Assembly: GCA_951812925.1 (NCBI GenBank)
Contig: OX638369.1
Location: 52,261,061-52,325,060, forward strand
DNA from: Calliopum simillimum
Taxonomy: Eukaryota > Arthropoda > Insecta > Diptera > Lauxaniidae
Direction of reading: 5' to 3'
Length of the DNA stretch: 64,000 nt
Positions 23,361-35,838 of the stretch are shown here, piece by piece (the first letter of the stretch is position 1; every line of letters begins with the position of its first letter). The position numbers and the translations under genes are program-made. A model generated the notes under the pieces. The model worked only from the letters and a program-made list of their open reading frames with translations, was not told where the DNA came from and made no database searches.

Positions 23361-24710
23361 CTATAGGTGAAGAGAAAAATAAAGAGAGAAGCATTTTAAG
23401 TGCAAATTAATGATAAATATTGTATTAGTGTGGTATTGTGGCGGTGTGCTTATGTGTATGTATTGCGTTGAAGTGCAGTTGTGTGAGAGTGTGGCTAATT
23501 AATTTCTCTTATGGTGTTCAAGTTGCCTCTAGCTATAGTTATGTGAAATTGATTTCATAATAGCCCAGTAAACCGTCTTAGTTTGACTTAGTTAAAAGGT
23601 TTGTTCCAGGGGTTGAAATAAGAAAAAGTTATTACTGCAGAATTTTTTTTTTTTTTTGTTTTTAATTGCAATTTCTAGCAAAATTTTTTTAATGTCTTAT
23701 TCAAGTGATGAATACTTATATTAAGATTGAAAATTTATAGCGAAATTTTCTTCGAATGCATTTATAAAAATATGTGTAAAGTAGAGTTGCCGAGTACTTA
23801 TTGTGGTTGCTATATTTAAGCCCAAATTGGTGAGGTTAGACAACTAAAACAACGGTTATAAGCTAAATAAAATGAGTAGTTTCAACGATTAACGCAAAAC
23901 AAAGTAATATGAATTGAGGTGAAAATTATTATTACAATTTTTTACAATATTCTGAAGTTATTACTGCAAATTTGAAGTTATTACTGCAGAAATAGGGTAT
24001 TATTACAGCTTATTTCAATGCCTGGTTTGTTCTTAGAATTCAAACCTGTAAAAACTATGCTAAAGAAAAATTTGACCAAAGTTAATTTTGCATAAAAATT
24101 TAAAGTTCAGACCATTTTAATAAATGTTGACAGATTCCAGAAATAAAGTGCTTTGACCTTTAACCCTTCACTATAACGAAAACTTTTCCAGCTCATAGGT
24201 CAAGCCGATTTTTTAAAGCATTCAGGGCAATAATTTATAGTTCTTCAATTCATTTCGAAAAAGGTAAAACCTGAAATTAAGTACTTTGACCACTTCAACT
24301 TTACGTCAGCTGTCAAAATGTTTTTTTGTTTTGTTTACCAACACTTTATCGCACAAATGGCGGTAAATTCAAATCTTGCGTGAATTATGGGACACCCTCT
24401 AAATGCTTTTACCATTAAATAACAATGGTCTGACTTACTTTTAAACTCATTTTACCCAATATATCTTCGATTAAATGTTCAAAAAACTAATTGTACCGTC
24501 ATTCCGTTTTCTGAAGGCATTTTCCGTGAAACCTGATATTTCTGCATTCAACGCTTTGCTGGACTATTCCCCACAAGCCACTCAATTCATAACACTAACA
24601 TCACTTTCTTCACACACTCTCACATGCAATGTCCACTATTTATATATGTATGCATAAAAGTATGTACGTATGTGCTCTTTGTTTGTATATAGCAACCGCA
24701 ATTAACTTAC
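23361..24710 (-). other. lea intron (1.35 kb) between Ig3 and Ig4 exons
   Basis: Donor GTAAGT at 24705-24710, acceptor CACCTATAG ending at 23361. It holds a 418-bp hAT-type MITE (23607-24024). The remainder, 24033-24700, is AT-rich with no recognised element. Confidence 0.9.
23607..24024. mobile_element. hAT-type MITE with perfect 8-bp target duplication
   Basis: The left end CAGGGGTTGAAATAAG and the right end, reversed, CAGGCATTGAAATAAG form 16-bp inverted repeats with two mismatches. They are flanked by identical 8-bp copies GTTTGTTC at 23599-23606 and 24025-24032. A CAGGG-type end with an 8-bp duplication is the signature of the hAT superfamily. At 418 bp, with no open frame, it is non-autonomous. 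Internally, AAGTTATTACTGCA recurs near both ends. Confidence 0.88.
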
Positions 24711-24842
24711 CATGTACTGTTAAAATACCCGTTGCTGTAATTGAACCAACTGCATTATCCGCTTCACAGCTGTATTCACCCATATCCTCTAACGTTACAT
24801 CGTCCAATTTAAGGCTACGATCCTCTAGTATATGTACACGAC
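24711..24842 (-). CDS. lea: lea exon: second part of Ig3
   Basis: A 132-bp exon (2 + 129 + 1) with acceptor TTTACAG and donor G|GTAAGT. It reads RVHILEDRSLKLDDVTLEDM, then GEYSCEADNAVGSITATGIL and TVH. It gives Ig3 its second cysteine in the usual D-x-G-x-Y-x-C setting (here EDMGEYSC). It is separated from the first Ig3 half by a 4.4-kb intron. Confidence 0.95.
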
Positions 24843-27800
24843 CTGTAAAGTACAAAAACAACAACAACAATGTTAATAACAACAAAAAATGCAAGTACAC
24901 ATACAACTACGAGTAAGTATGTGTGTAAATAGCAATGAAATGCAATAAATGTGCCATAGAAAAGTGCCACAGTAAAAGAGGGAAGGGGAGAGAGTAGAAA
25001 AATAAAGAAAAGATAAAAAAGGAAAAGAATACACAAAGTGTTAAAGACGGTGATAATTGTTAAGGATGTAGCGCGTTCGTTGTTAAGAAGTAAACGTTGA
25101 AGAAGAAGCAGAAATACACAGTTGTTGGAGATAAAGGAAAAAGAATAAATAGGGGTGCTAAATTTCACATAGCAAGGTGTGCAAATAGTTAGTTTTTAGT
25201 GTATTGATGTGCGCAACATTAACCCATTTTGGACTGTCTATTTTAGAAAAGGGTAGGTAAGACTGGCTGTTCTAGACTAATTTGCAATGCCCGAAAATTT
25301 GGAAAGCTTCTTTATAACATTTTCTTTTGGAATGATAGAATTTAGGGAAAATGTTGGCCCCACTCTCTTGCTCTCCACTTGGAGCATTCATATTCCAGGA
25401 CTGATCAAACACTGGTACGACTGCATTTAAGACATCAACAGAACCAAAACTGTCCAACGGTGATACAAAAATGTGACGAAAACGCAAAATAATGCAGTAA
25501 TTTGAATAACATCCCTGTTCTTAAAGCATAAGATATGAGTTTAAAAAAAGAAAATGTGAGAAGAGTTGAGAATGTTATTTGAACGAAGATACGTTTGTAC
25601 AGCAAACGACGTAGTCTATAGAATCCAAATATACCTTGTAATAGAGATAAAACAGAAAGAGGTGTTTATAGAAAGACTGGTGCCTTACGCAGATGATGAT
25701 GATGCATTGTACAGAATTAGTTTAAGAAGCAAACGATAGAGCAGAAAATTTATTTCTCGAAAAGAATTTATAATCGAGAGGACCTAGAGATTTTCGATAA
25801 TTATTTAAAGAATATTTAACAGGATTAAGAGGGAATTAATATGAAATATGATTTTTTAGGGAAATAAAATTTAAGGGGATATTTCTAAGGGCAAAAAAAT
25901 ACATAGGCTTTTAATCGGATTTAATCTTTAATAGAAGTTTTATGTTTGACAAATCGTGAAATGCATGAATTTAAAAGTTTCATCTGCCAAAAGAGATTTA
26001 TTTTTGACAGTAAATGTTATAAACGAGAAAATTAATGCTGTTTTTGCATTTCTTCTTACTATGATCTTCCATTTGCATTGTTTTTAATGACACTTAATGC
26101 CAATTGTCAAATTTAAGGGGTGCCACTTTTTCCTAAATGACCAAAATCACTATCTTTGCTGAGATTTATACCAGACTTAAAATAAATCTAATCAGAAATA
26201 GATCTATTTTTTATGAATAAACAAATGATTTTCGCCGAGAATTAGAGCCAAATCTCAAAACAACAGTAAATCACCTCATAAATCTCCGGTGGAAACGTGG
26301 TATCTCTTTTGAAATTTTGAATACCATTGAATGTTATAATAAATATTCATTGAAATACCTAAAATTTGTTAGTGTAATGATTGTTTATCTTGATAATAAG
26401 AGTTATAATTAAATATGAATTTTAAGAATTAAATTTACTCTAGCAACATCTTATATCGAGAAAATACCATGTCTTGAAAATAGTTTAGCTATTTTGTGTT
26501 AAAAAACCATTTATTTGACACAAATATTTCTCATATCCATCTAATGGTTCCCAAACTATAACTGTTTTTATAAAAACTATATCAGGATTTTCCGATGGCT
26601 ATAGCTTCGGAACTACATAAGTTTATGCGACATTTTTTGTTGTTGTTATTAAAATTAATTTCTAAGCCCTTTATAGCGTAACAAAAAAATAAATACAAAA
26701 TATATAAAAATCAGGCTGGTATCGCTAAAGTGAACTGGTTCCAATATTAATATTAATTACTTAGTAGGAGTATTGACAAAAAAAATTAAAAAATTGTTTA
26801 TTTAGAATTTTTCTGTGATATTTGTACTTCGTTTTGGGAGCAAAATTTTTATGAAGTTGGCATCCCTGATTGTGTTCAAACCCTCCTATTTCTTAGCTGA
26901 CTAATGTTATACTAAAGTCTGCTGTCAAGCATTGTGGTGAAACTCTCAAGATAACAGGAAATGAGTAAATCCAAGGACATTTTGGAAACGATCGCTGAAA
27001 CTAGAAATACGATACATGATCAGAGAAACGTCGCGCATTGGCTCAGATAACTTATGAACCAATTGAGATATTTTAGCAATTTTATTTTTACTGCACAGAT
27101 AACTTTTTGAAATAGTTTCATTAATAATTTCTTTAAAATCTATTGGGTACTTATTGAGAAATTCAAGGTGAAAATTGAACTTTTGAATTTTTTAAACTTT
27201 ATGGCAATATGTTTTATTGTTTTTCTTCATTATTTATTTAAAAATCTCTCGCTGGAAGGGGGACGATATGTGGATAAATAAACCATTTTAAAAAAAATTA
27301 TGAATATTTTTTTATAACAATGGGAAGTTTTTTCAAAAATATGGTCAAAATAAAAAATTAAAAAGCTCCAAAACATTTGCATCTAATTTTATAGTTCCGC
27401 GGAGGTTTTCTTTTCTTAAGTGACCTATTGATGGATTTCTGTAGCAAAAACTCGTAAACGTCTTAGTTTCTTTTTAAACGACACAATCATTTGCGAGCAA
27501 TGAGCATTCATGAATAAAAAAAAAATAATTGTGTTTTATTCTTGATATATTTACTACCAAATGGCATCAAAATTTTACAAATAGGTAACAACAAAAAATG
27601 AGGGTTTTGGCCAATATAAATAATTTGTCGGAGAGATTTAAGGCGTTACCTAAAAGCATTCACGTTTTAAAGCTCTTGGAGACTTTATCTACTTACATGA
27701 GAAATTAAGAACACACGAATAATGCATGACTGAAGATAGCTTAATCATTGCTTTGGGATGATATATGTAACTTAACTGTTTAATTCTATAGAAGTTGGCA

Positions 27801-29213
27801 TACCTGCAAAACTATTTTCGCCAAAAATATTGCGTTCCATAATGAAATATCTCCATCAAAAGTGGTCTGCGAACTTTTGCAAGGACTTAAATATCATTCT
27901 TCAATTAACTGTTAAGAATGACGTTTGGTCTACCAAGACTTGATCTCGACTGTAATGCAATGGCGTTTGAAAAGTTGTGTGGCCACCTATTTTCAGTAAG
28001 CAATATGTGTAAAGTGGGCGCATATACAATGGGTTAAAAGTCAGCAGTGTAAGTATATATATCTAAAAGACCAAAAATGCAGCTATTGTTGCTGTTATTC
28101 CTTGTGGTATGCCACAAAAGCAAACTATACAGGACTTCTAAGACCATGACAAGTAGCGTGCAAAAATTTCTTAAGGCACTTAAACAAGTTCGTTCATTCA
28201 TACGTTCGTTACGTTTACCTGAAGTACTCTACACAGCATTTGTACATAGCGTAATGCAGTCAACGTTCAGCGCTCGAGCAGAGACAAACCTGAGCGATTT
28301 CTTATGTCCTGCTAAGCACAGCTACTTGTGTTTCTCTGAACATTTTTGAAGCAGGAGCAGAAGAAATAGTTAGAAAACGGTCATTTTGTTCGATGTGTGT
28401 GGGGTGGTATGCTGCTATCAACATTATTGTTGAATGATTTTAAATGTTTGTTTACTTTAGCAGAGTAACAGAACAGCAACTACCTTACAAAAGTTTACCT
28501 TTCGAAGGTATTTTTCCTGCTGCTGCCTTTGTTGTGTGTGCGGTCTTTTTAAGCTTTCGCATAGATTTTGGTCCATTTTTAGAATAACCACTGGTTCTTA
28601 TCAAAACAATGTCTACACGAACGACGTAAACTACTACGTTTGAGTGCTGTGCAAGCAGCAATACGCCGTCGTTGTTGTCGGTTACTTCCTTGATTGCAGC
28701 AGCAACAGAGATTGGCAATTAACGGAATTAAAAGTGGCAGTAGCAGCGGCGTAGTAGTTTCCCGTTTTGTGTAGATTTTGTAAGGGTGCTTAACAGCAGG
28801 AATGTACCGTGAAAAAAGGAGTTGCACACAAAAAATAAAACACCAAAAAAGAGTATTTTCCCATCACAAAAGTGTTATGTGAAAAATATTTATTTTCCGT
28901 GTTTTGTGTAGATTTTTACAGTGTAAGCAGCATGGAAAGTGTTGCCAAGCAAACAAAATAACTGCCAACAAATAAGTGAAAGCAAAAATATAAATAAAGC
29001 TTTAATTTTCCCAACTATAAGGTACACATGAGATAGTTGGAAGTGCCACTTGAGTCTGCCAGCTAATTGACATGTGATAAAAGGTATGCTCTTGGTATAT
29101 ACATTAAAAAACTACAATTAAAAGATGTAAAGTAGTGATTGGCACAAAAAAGAAAACAATTATCTAGTAGTAAAAGTACTTAGTAGTAGAAGTAGTATAT
29201 ATCGGATACTTAC
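24843..29213 (-). other. lea intron (4.4 kb) within Ig3
   Basis: Donor GTAAGT at 29208-29213, acceptor TTTACAG at 24843. The only structured item seen is an old repeat at 26450-26625 that matches the interior of the MITE at 49507-49955. The rest is AT-rich intronic sequence. A 90-codon frame at 28077 was considered and not supported. Confidence 0.85.
26450..26625. repeat. Old copy of the TTA-target MITE interior
   Basis: Contains TTCCGATGGCTATAGCTTCG, matching the reverse complement of the 49507-49955 MITE interior (TTCCGATGGCTATATCTCCG). The flanking GGTTCCCAAAC and GACACAAATATTTCTCAT also have counterparts there in the same order. The terminal inverted repeats are not evident, so this is a decayed or partial copy in inverse orientation. 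Confidence 0.6.
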
Positions 29214-29354
29214 GTAATGGCATATTTCCGCCGGAAGCAGTACGTCGCCACAGTACGTCTGGTAATGGATCACCACCAATGCGACACTGAAATACCACAG
29301 AGCTGCCAACGACAGCAGTTTGATTTTGTGGGCCGCGTATAAGAAAGGGGCGAA
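29214..29354 (-). CDS. lea: lea exon: first part of Ig3
   Basis: A 141-bp exon (2 + 138 + 1) with acceptor TTTATAG and donor C|GTAAGT. It translates as VRPFLIRGPQNQTAVVG, continues through the B-strand cysteine in VFQCRIGGDPLPD and the tryptophan in VLWRRTASGGN, and ends MPL plus one base of Arg. It is the N-terminal half of Ig3. Fly Robo2 uses Ig3 together with Ig1 for lateral axon positioning. The frame is open only when joined to its neighbours, so no ATG-initiated ORF marks it. Confidence 0.94.
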
Positions 29355-29553
29355 CTATAAAGAGAAAAGAAGGAAAAATTAATAAGCTTGGCGTCTTTAA
29401 ATTTTTTTTTTAGCAAGCGCCTAAAACTATGCACTATAAACTACTTAAACTCTTCAAACAAATCAAATATGAAATTTAAGCAATTCTTACTGCATACTTT
29501 TAGGCGCTTGCTTAACTTAGTTCACTTTAATTGCCACGTTGCCTGTAACTTAC

Positions 29554-29853
29554 CATGTACTTTCAAAAATGCTGTCGCCGACTCACGTACACCCACCACA
29601 TTACGTACAACGCACTGATAACGTCCATCATCCGATTGACGAGCATCCTGTATCGCTAAATTGCCACCATCGACAATGCGTATACGTTTATTACTGCTCT
29701 GATTGTTACCATTCAAATTCATGGTTTGACCGTTTTTGCGCCAAAAGATTTGCGGTTCGGGTGAACCACGCGGTGCACCGCATTCCATTAGTGCGACCTC
29801 ACCTTGTGCGACGCGTGTATTTTGTGGCTCCAAGCGAAATTCATCACGCAAAA
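29554..29853 (-). CDS. lea: lea exon: complete Ig2
   Basis: A 300-bp exon (2 + 297 + 1 bases) bounded by acceptor CCGCCAG and donor G|GTAAGT. It reads [19 protein letters not shown], with Ig cysteines in LMECGAPRG and [10 protein letters not shown] and core tryptophan in IFWRKNG. One exon holds the whole Ig2 domain, ending TAFLKVH. In Drosophila, Ig2 of Robo2 has been tied to its trans effect on Robo1 signalling. The stretch [16 protein letters not shown] contains an NQSS run that may be a small insertion relative to the fly protein I remember. The intron to the left is only 199 bp. Confidence 0.95.
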
Positions 29854-30545
29854 CTGGCGGTAGTTTGTGGCAAATGATGACGTTGATGGTAAATGATGAT
29901 GTTGTTATTGTTGTTGTCGTTATGTTGTTGATATGCAAAAAAAAGAAAAAAAGAAAAAAAAAATACAAGTATTAGTGTTGCCGTTTTTCGTGTGTTTGCA
30001 CATAAAATCTATGTAATTTGAAGTTAAGCGTCATAAACTTTTGGTAATTGGAGATTTTAAACAAAAATTAACTTAAAGGAAGCCATTTTTTGTAGGGGCA
30101 CTTGGTTTTTTTGAGCGGCTCATATTCTACTCTATCTATATGAGTTGGAAACCATAGTGAAACACTTGAGAGTTGTTAAATTAAACTATGCTTTATTTTA
30201 AAATAAGGAATAATTGCTCTACTCAAGTGTTTAAGGCATTAAATTCTTATTCTTTATGAAGCGTAATTAAATAAAAAATTGCCCTAACTTACTAATACAA
30301 GTTTCTATGGGCCATTAAAAATAAATGGTAGATTTAATGTCCTTTGCCAAAATATATAACATATTAACAAAGTACTTTCCTTAAAAAAAAAGAATAGGAC
30401 TTACGCGAAATAAACTATTCTTTCAACATAAATTGGATAGAGATGATTGCAAAAAGTTAGCAGACAAAAAGGATAGCGAAATGACATAAAAGTCACGGTA
30501 CTCGTGAAACGTATGACACATTTAAATGAGTTGAATCGAATCGAG

Positions 30546-30850
30546 GTACCGAAAAACATCTAAAATTTTTGCAAAATTCCAAAAGTATCGAAAAATATTA
30601 AATATATCGAAGAAATCGGTAAAAATCCAAAAGAATCAACAATATGCAATATATCGTTAAAATTCTGAAATGAAATGCATCGAAGAATTCGGTAAAAGTC
30701 CAAAAGTATCGAAAAACACATTAAAAATATCGATAAATGTCCGAAAGCTTTGAAATACATGAAAGGCATCAGTAAAAGTTCGAAAGTATTGAAAAACATC
30801 CAAAGTTGCGGTAGAATTTCAAAAGTACATATAGTAAAATATTGAAATAC
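30546..30850. repeat. Degenerate tandem repeat, GTATCGAAAAACAT core
   Basis: Irregular units containing (A)GTATCGAAAAACATC, ATCGGTAAAAGTCCAAAAG and ATATCGAAG recur every 30-60 bp. The TCGAAAAA core resembles that of the minisatellites at 21210 and 59740, but the unit is different and more decayed. Confidence 0.6.
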
Positions 30851-30859
30851 ATTTGGGAT

Positions 30860-31400
30860 GTCCCGGAAGACTTATCAATTAAAGCTTTTTAATAGTCCGC
30901 CATAGATATTTTTCCTGTAATACACCTAAATAGTCTTTGTTTTCCCTATGTAGCCTTCGGGAGAACTTCCGGTTTCCCAGAAAACCATCAGTTAAGGCTA
31001 GTTGATAGCCTTAAATACCTAGGTATTTTTCGTTTTGACTATAAAGCTTCCGTATAACCTTTGAAAACCTTCGTGTTTCTAAGAAAACTATCAGATAAGT
31101 CAGCCATAGACTTTTTTCCGATAATATATCCAGATTCCCTTCGTTTTGACAATGAACCCTTCGGGTGACCTTGGGGAACCTTTGGGTTTCCCTAAAAACT
31201 TTCAGTTAAGGATGGGCGAAAGTTCGCCATATATATGTTTCTTCTAACATACCTAGTTATTCTTCGTTATAACAATGAAGCCTTCGGGCGACCCTCAAAA
31301 ACCTTCGGGTTCCGCAGAAAACTTTCAGTTAAGGCTTGTTGATAGTCCGTAATAGATATTTTTCCTCGAGTATTCCTAGATATTCTTCGTTCAGACCCCA
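30860..31400. repeat. Four to five copies of a ~90-125 bp tandem repeat
   Basis: Shared blocks are CAGTTAAGG, GATAGTCCGCCATAGATA, TTTTTCC, ACCTAGATATTCTTCGTT, CAATGAAGCCTTCGGG and ACCTTCGGGTTTCCC. GCCTTCGGG-type blocks start near 30952, 31044, 31156 and 31279. Spacing varies through small deletions. Confidence 0.75.
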
Positions 31401-32385
31401 AATTGAACATTCCCAACCATAAAGTTACCTTTTATTTTTAGTAAGTATATGGAATTTATATTTTAAAGATGGATTAATTTTTAATTGGGATACTTATATT
31501 TAGATTCACACTTCCAATTCCATTAACTTATTTTTCAACTTGTTTTCAGTTCCGAGTTGCTTTTTTTTATCAACAAAAAGGGATTAGTTTGTTATTTTGT
31601 ACGTTTTAATTAAGCTCCAATAATAATAATTATAATACTCGTAACAATTAAAACACTTACTAATTACCTAATTCAGCGCAAAACAAATTAGACACTTATA
31701 ATTAAAAACAAAAAACCACAGAGAGAAAAAAACCACAAAGCACCATGACAAAGCATCAATACGCGACTTCAAAGAAATGAAAAAAAAAGGACTTAATTTA
31801 TAACCCCATGGCAAGCCACTTGAATGAAGCGTATTTAAGGGTTGGCGCTTTGTGCCGCGCTGCACATATTTTTCATTGTTCCACTGACGTCTGACAGTGT
31901 GAAGCCCAAAAAAATACAATTATTTTAAAATTAATATAAATTAAAAAAGGAGAATTGGCCTTTTTAGACGATGAAACGCCGCCCATTCGAAAGAAAAAAA
32001 GCACAAAAATTAAATTTATTGTGTGAGCAACACTGGCAGGCGATGCTGCTTAAAACAAAGTGAACATGGGGAAAAATTCTGTTGTATCATGCTTGCAAGT
32101 CATCAACTAATGTTGATTTAATTGCTAAATGGCAAGTAGTTATGTAATATTGTAGAGTTGCCACCCTATTAGTAGGTAGAAAAATACAAAAAGCAGCAAC
32201 TGTTGAAATTTACGTTCGAAGTGGATGTCACTTCGCCTGTCGTCCCTCTTTTTTAAAATTTTAATTATTTTCTAATAGCTGTTTAAGCAATTTTTCATAT
32301 ATTGCATGTTGCTTTCATATAGTTCGAAACATATTTACCAAATAATTACTATAAAACTTTAGTTTAAACTCCATTGCATACTTAC

Positions 32386-32488
32386 AGGCTACTTGTAACG
32401 TTGCATTACGACTGCGCGCCACACCAAATTCATTTTTTGCTTGACACCAATATGTACCAGCATCACTTTCACGACGTGAGTGTATAAC
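32386..32488 (-). CDS. lea: lea exon: second part of Ig1
   Basis: A 103-bp exon between acceptor TTTTACAG and donor T|GTAAGT, too short for a simple ORF scan. It translates as VIHSRRESDAGTYW, then CQAKNEFGVARSRNATLQVA. It supplies the DAGTYWC motif with the second disulfide cysteine of Ig1 and the closing G strand. It starts on a codon boundary after FLK of the previous exon and ends with one base of a Phe codon completed by the Ig2 exon. A 6.2-kb intron to its right holds several transposon remnants. Confidence 0.95.
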
Positions 32489-33704
32489 CTGTAAAAGAAG
32501 AAAGGGATAGAGAAAGTTTTTTTTTAACTTTTGAACTAAGAAATATATTTAATAAAAAAATCGAATTTTATTAAAAAAAAAAATTGTATTTAATCACTGA
32601 AAAATAACAATTCTTTTCGTATTAAAACCCGAAATTTCAATGTAACAACTTTTAAGCGCCACGTGCTGCCAAACAAGCTTTTCCGATGTTCAAGTCAAAA
32701 AGGGACACCACGACAACATCAAAGTCCCTTTGTGCTCAACCCCAAAGATGAAATCAACGTTGTTGACTGACCAAAAGAAATCAAAGTAAATGCATTTAAT
32801 TTAATTAAAATTTTTATTTTCTCCCTTACATTTTCGCTATTTTTCCTTTGAATTTTCTAACAAAATAACCCTCTTAGTATGATTTCCGAATATTGCCCCT
32901 TTTTGTTTAGCAATTTTCCCCCATTAACTTTAATAAATAAAATATCAAAAAGGCTGCAGTTGAATATGAGCACAAAAACGAGCAGCAGCAACAAAAGTCA
33001 CTAAATTTGCAGAGAATTCGCAATCTGAGCAACAACCCGTGACATGAAGTGCAACACTTGACAACAACGACTTGACGACACACGACACATGCACATTGTT
33101 GCCATATTAGCAACATTAAACGTTGTCGAAGCATTAAAGAGGGATAATTAAAAATATTACCAAGTCAAATCTAAAATCAAAATGAAAACATTTTCTTTAT
33201 TTAAATAACGTCCTTATGAAAGTCAATTCAAACCTGTGCATTTAAGTATGCATGTGTTTCACTTAATCATGGGATTGGCGAGCAGGAGAAGGGTTTTAAG
33301 GATGTTAAAGAGAAAACAATATTCTTCTGCCAAAACACAAGAGCCTTATCAAAATGTCACACGAACTCTTGAATGGGACGAATAAGCTTGAAAAGGGGCA
33401 GTGTTACGTAAATACAAAAATAAATCTTCGTTGCAGTACAGTACAAGACAAGAGCTGTAATACATTAGAATCAACATCTAAAACCATGTACATGTGTATT
33501 AATAAGCGCATTCAAAGTAGTTGTTGCCAGATCCATGGAGAAAGTTCAGGTATAGCGAAAGCTAAGGATTTTTTAAGAGTTTTGTCGAAGCGTCCAAACA
33601 TCACCTATAGGTGATAAATAAATCCATACATCACAAAAATATATTTATTAAAGTTTCAGTTTGATAACTCTGCAGTAAAGTTGTTAAGTAAAATATGTTT
33701 TTTC

Positions 33705-33870
33705 CCCAGGGAATGCCATTATTCATTTTATATGTGAAATGGGCTGCTGATTCCGAAAATTGCATTATTTTTTTTTTATTTCGTGTCGTTTTCGAGATAT
33801 CGGCCATTTTCGGACCAAAAAAAAACATAGTTCCATTTAAATACAAATATATCAAGAACTAATGTTTGTA
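33705..33870 (+). repeat. Left arm of a 165-bp inverted repeat pair
   Basis: Reads CCCAGGGAATGCCATTATTC, later GGGCTGCTGATTCCGAAAAT, TTTCGTGTCGTTTTCGAGAT and AAGAACTAATGTTTGTA. The reverse complement occurs at 34570-34733 with roughly 90% identity by eye. The arms are about 700 bp apart. The left arm lies outside the TTAA-flanked element that carries the right arm. Confidence 0.9.
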
Positions 33871-34506
33871 TTCGAATGTATTATATGTCATACTAAAGGC
33901 AATTAAATTACCTACAAATAATATTCACATCACTTTTTGGTTGGTTTGTTAGTTTCGGCGAAATAAATTGATTTCTAAAAAAAACATTTTTTTTTTTCGA
34001 AAAAATTAACAAAAAATCAAAATCAACTGCAGATTTATACAAGAAGAAATAACTTTTTTATAATTTTTTTTGTTTTTGTATCATAGACTATATATTTGTG
34101 AAGAAAATAAGGTACCACTTAAAAAAATCGATGGGAAAATGCAAAAGTTGTATACAATTCATTGATAAATTACTAAAATGCGTTTTTGCCTATTTTTTTC
34201 GGTTTTTTTTAGTAAACTGTCGATAATTTGAAACTTTTTGTAAAACACATGAGAAAATTCAAAAAATTCTTAAAGCTAGCGTTAAAACAAAATACCCGTG
34301 TCTCGTCGTTTTTCTCCAGCACGTCAGACTTTTTTTTAATCGATTTTTGAAGTTTTTTAATCCACTGTACATGAAAAAAACAAAAATAACGCATTCTTGT
34401 GTTAAATTGATGCAAATAACTATATGATCCTTACGTTTGAGGTGTATCATGTGTTCAGTAAACTTATGCAGGATATTACGGGAAATATTTTTGTAGAAAA
34501 TTTTAA

Positions 34507-35838
34507 CCCTCTAAGACCCTTACATATGGGTCATTTTGACCCCCCCACATTTAGGTTAAAAGACCTACATACAAACATTAGTTCTTGAGATATTTGTATT
34601 TAAATGGAACTATCTTTTTTTTTTTGGTCCGAAAATGACCGATATCTCGAAAACGACACGAAAAAAAAAATAATGCGATTTTCGGAATCAGCAGCCCATT
34701 TTGCATATGAAATGGATAGTGGCATTCACTGGGAGATTTGGCTGTTGCGTAGTGTAATTTAGGGAGATACAACTCAAAAGAAAATTACGTCAGATCTTAC
34801 CCCAAAATTGTAACTGTTGATGGCGAACAAGGAAGTAAGCCTACCATAGAGCAATTACATACTCCATGATAGCGAAAAAGTACATACATTTGACCCAAAT
34901 TAACAATGACTGTGATGGAGCTGGATTTTTGCTAAACAGATATAAGGAAAAATAAATTATGTCTTGTTTACCTCTTAGTGCAAGGTATATGAAGGTAATG
35001 AAAGAGCAGGCCGATGCACAAATAAAAAAAAATATATAAGTCTTTGCATGTGCTTTATTTTCCTTTTGCTATGATTCTCAAGAAATCAATGATAAAAAAT
35101 AAATAAAATATGCTTGTAGGTTCGCCTGGCTGTCGGCAAATTCGTCTGATGATATGACCTGCGATGGGCAATGAAACGTTATTTTCATTCAGCCTTGCAA
35201 AAAATTTTTATTTTTTATTTTTTTGCCTTGTTTTTATTATTTTGTTGGTCTTTTACAGAAAGCTCAAATCAACAATGTCATCTGATTCATTCTTGTTGGT
35301 AGCGAATAAAAGGCAAATGGAACATTCAATACTTTCTTAGACCAAGAACACTTCTGAAAAGCAAACAATATCTGCAAAATCAGCTTATTTCGGGAGCAAA
35401 AGTAAACTAGCCTGGTCAACTACCGGGGAGCCCATGAAGAAAAGTGGCAGATGATTATTTGAATAATGAGCCCGAAGGTGGGAGAACTTACCGAAAAGTA
35501 GATACTTATAGACCTAAATATCACCTTAAGAAGATGTAGCTGGTATACGAAGATTCCCGTTACGCTGTCAGGAGGGTTCGCGAGAAGCAGAGCATGTGTT
35601 ATGTTTATGGCCTGGTGCGATGAGACGCAGAATTAAGCGAATAGGTACCGGTATTCAAGAACACTACGACTCAAACAGAATTCTTCCCATAGCAGTATGA
35701 GATTAGTCTTATTTCCTGTCGTTGGTGACCCAAAGTGAAATTTTTTTGTGGAATATTTTCACAGAACACTTAAACCGAATTTATCCTAGTTTTTGGAAAA
35801 AGGAGTCAAAATGACCCACAAAAACTGTGGCTAATGGG
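34507..35838. mobile_element. piggyBac-like non-autonomous element, TTAA-flanked
   Basis: TTAA stands at 34503-34506 and 35839-35842. The element opens CCC and closes GGG. The block TGGGTCATTTTGAC lies exactly 20 bases in from each end in inverted orientation, so the ends form a 34-bp imperfect inverted repeat. TTAA duplication with CCC/GGG ends is the piggyBac hallmark. The 1332-bp interior shows no transposase-length frame. Part of it (35110-35320) is related to 36400-36620 outside the element. Confidence 0.75.
34570..34733 (-). repeat. Right arm of the 165-bp inverted repeat pair
   Basis: Reverse complement of the 33705-33870 arm: TACAAACATTAGTTCTTGAG at its left, CCAGTGAATGCC in reverse at its right. 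It lies 63 bp inside the left end of the TTAA-flanked element. It could therefore be part of that family, with the other arm a fragment of a second, inverted copy. Confidence 0.9.

Larger units (their letters stand above)
29854..32385 (-). other. lea intron (2.5 kb) between Ig1 and Ig2 exons
   Basis: Donor GTAAGT at 32380-32385, acceptor CCGCCAG at 29854. It contains two neighbouring degenerate repeats (30546-30850 and 30860-31400). 29990-30540 and 31410-32370 show nothing but AT-rich sequence. Confidence 0.88.

Noticed and set aside
28077..28349. 90-codon + ORF with a hydrophobic start (MQLLLLLFLVV)
   Set aside because: Looks like a signal peptide, but the rest has no recognisable domain or cysteine pattern, and it lies in a lea intron without supporting signals.
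33354..33614. 86-codon + ORF with several cysteines
   Set aside because: No repeated cysteine spacing, signal peptide or splice context; considered chance.
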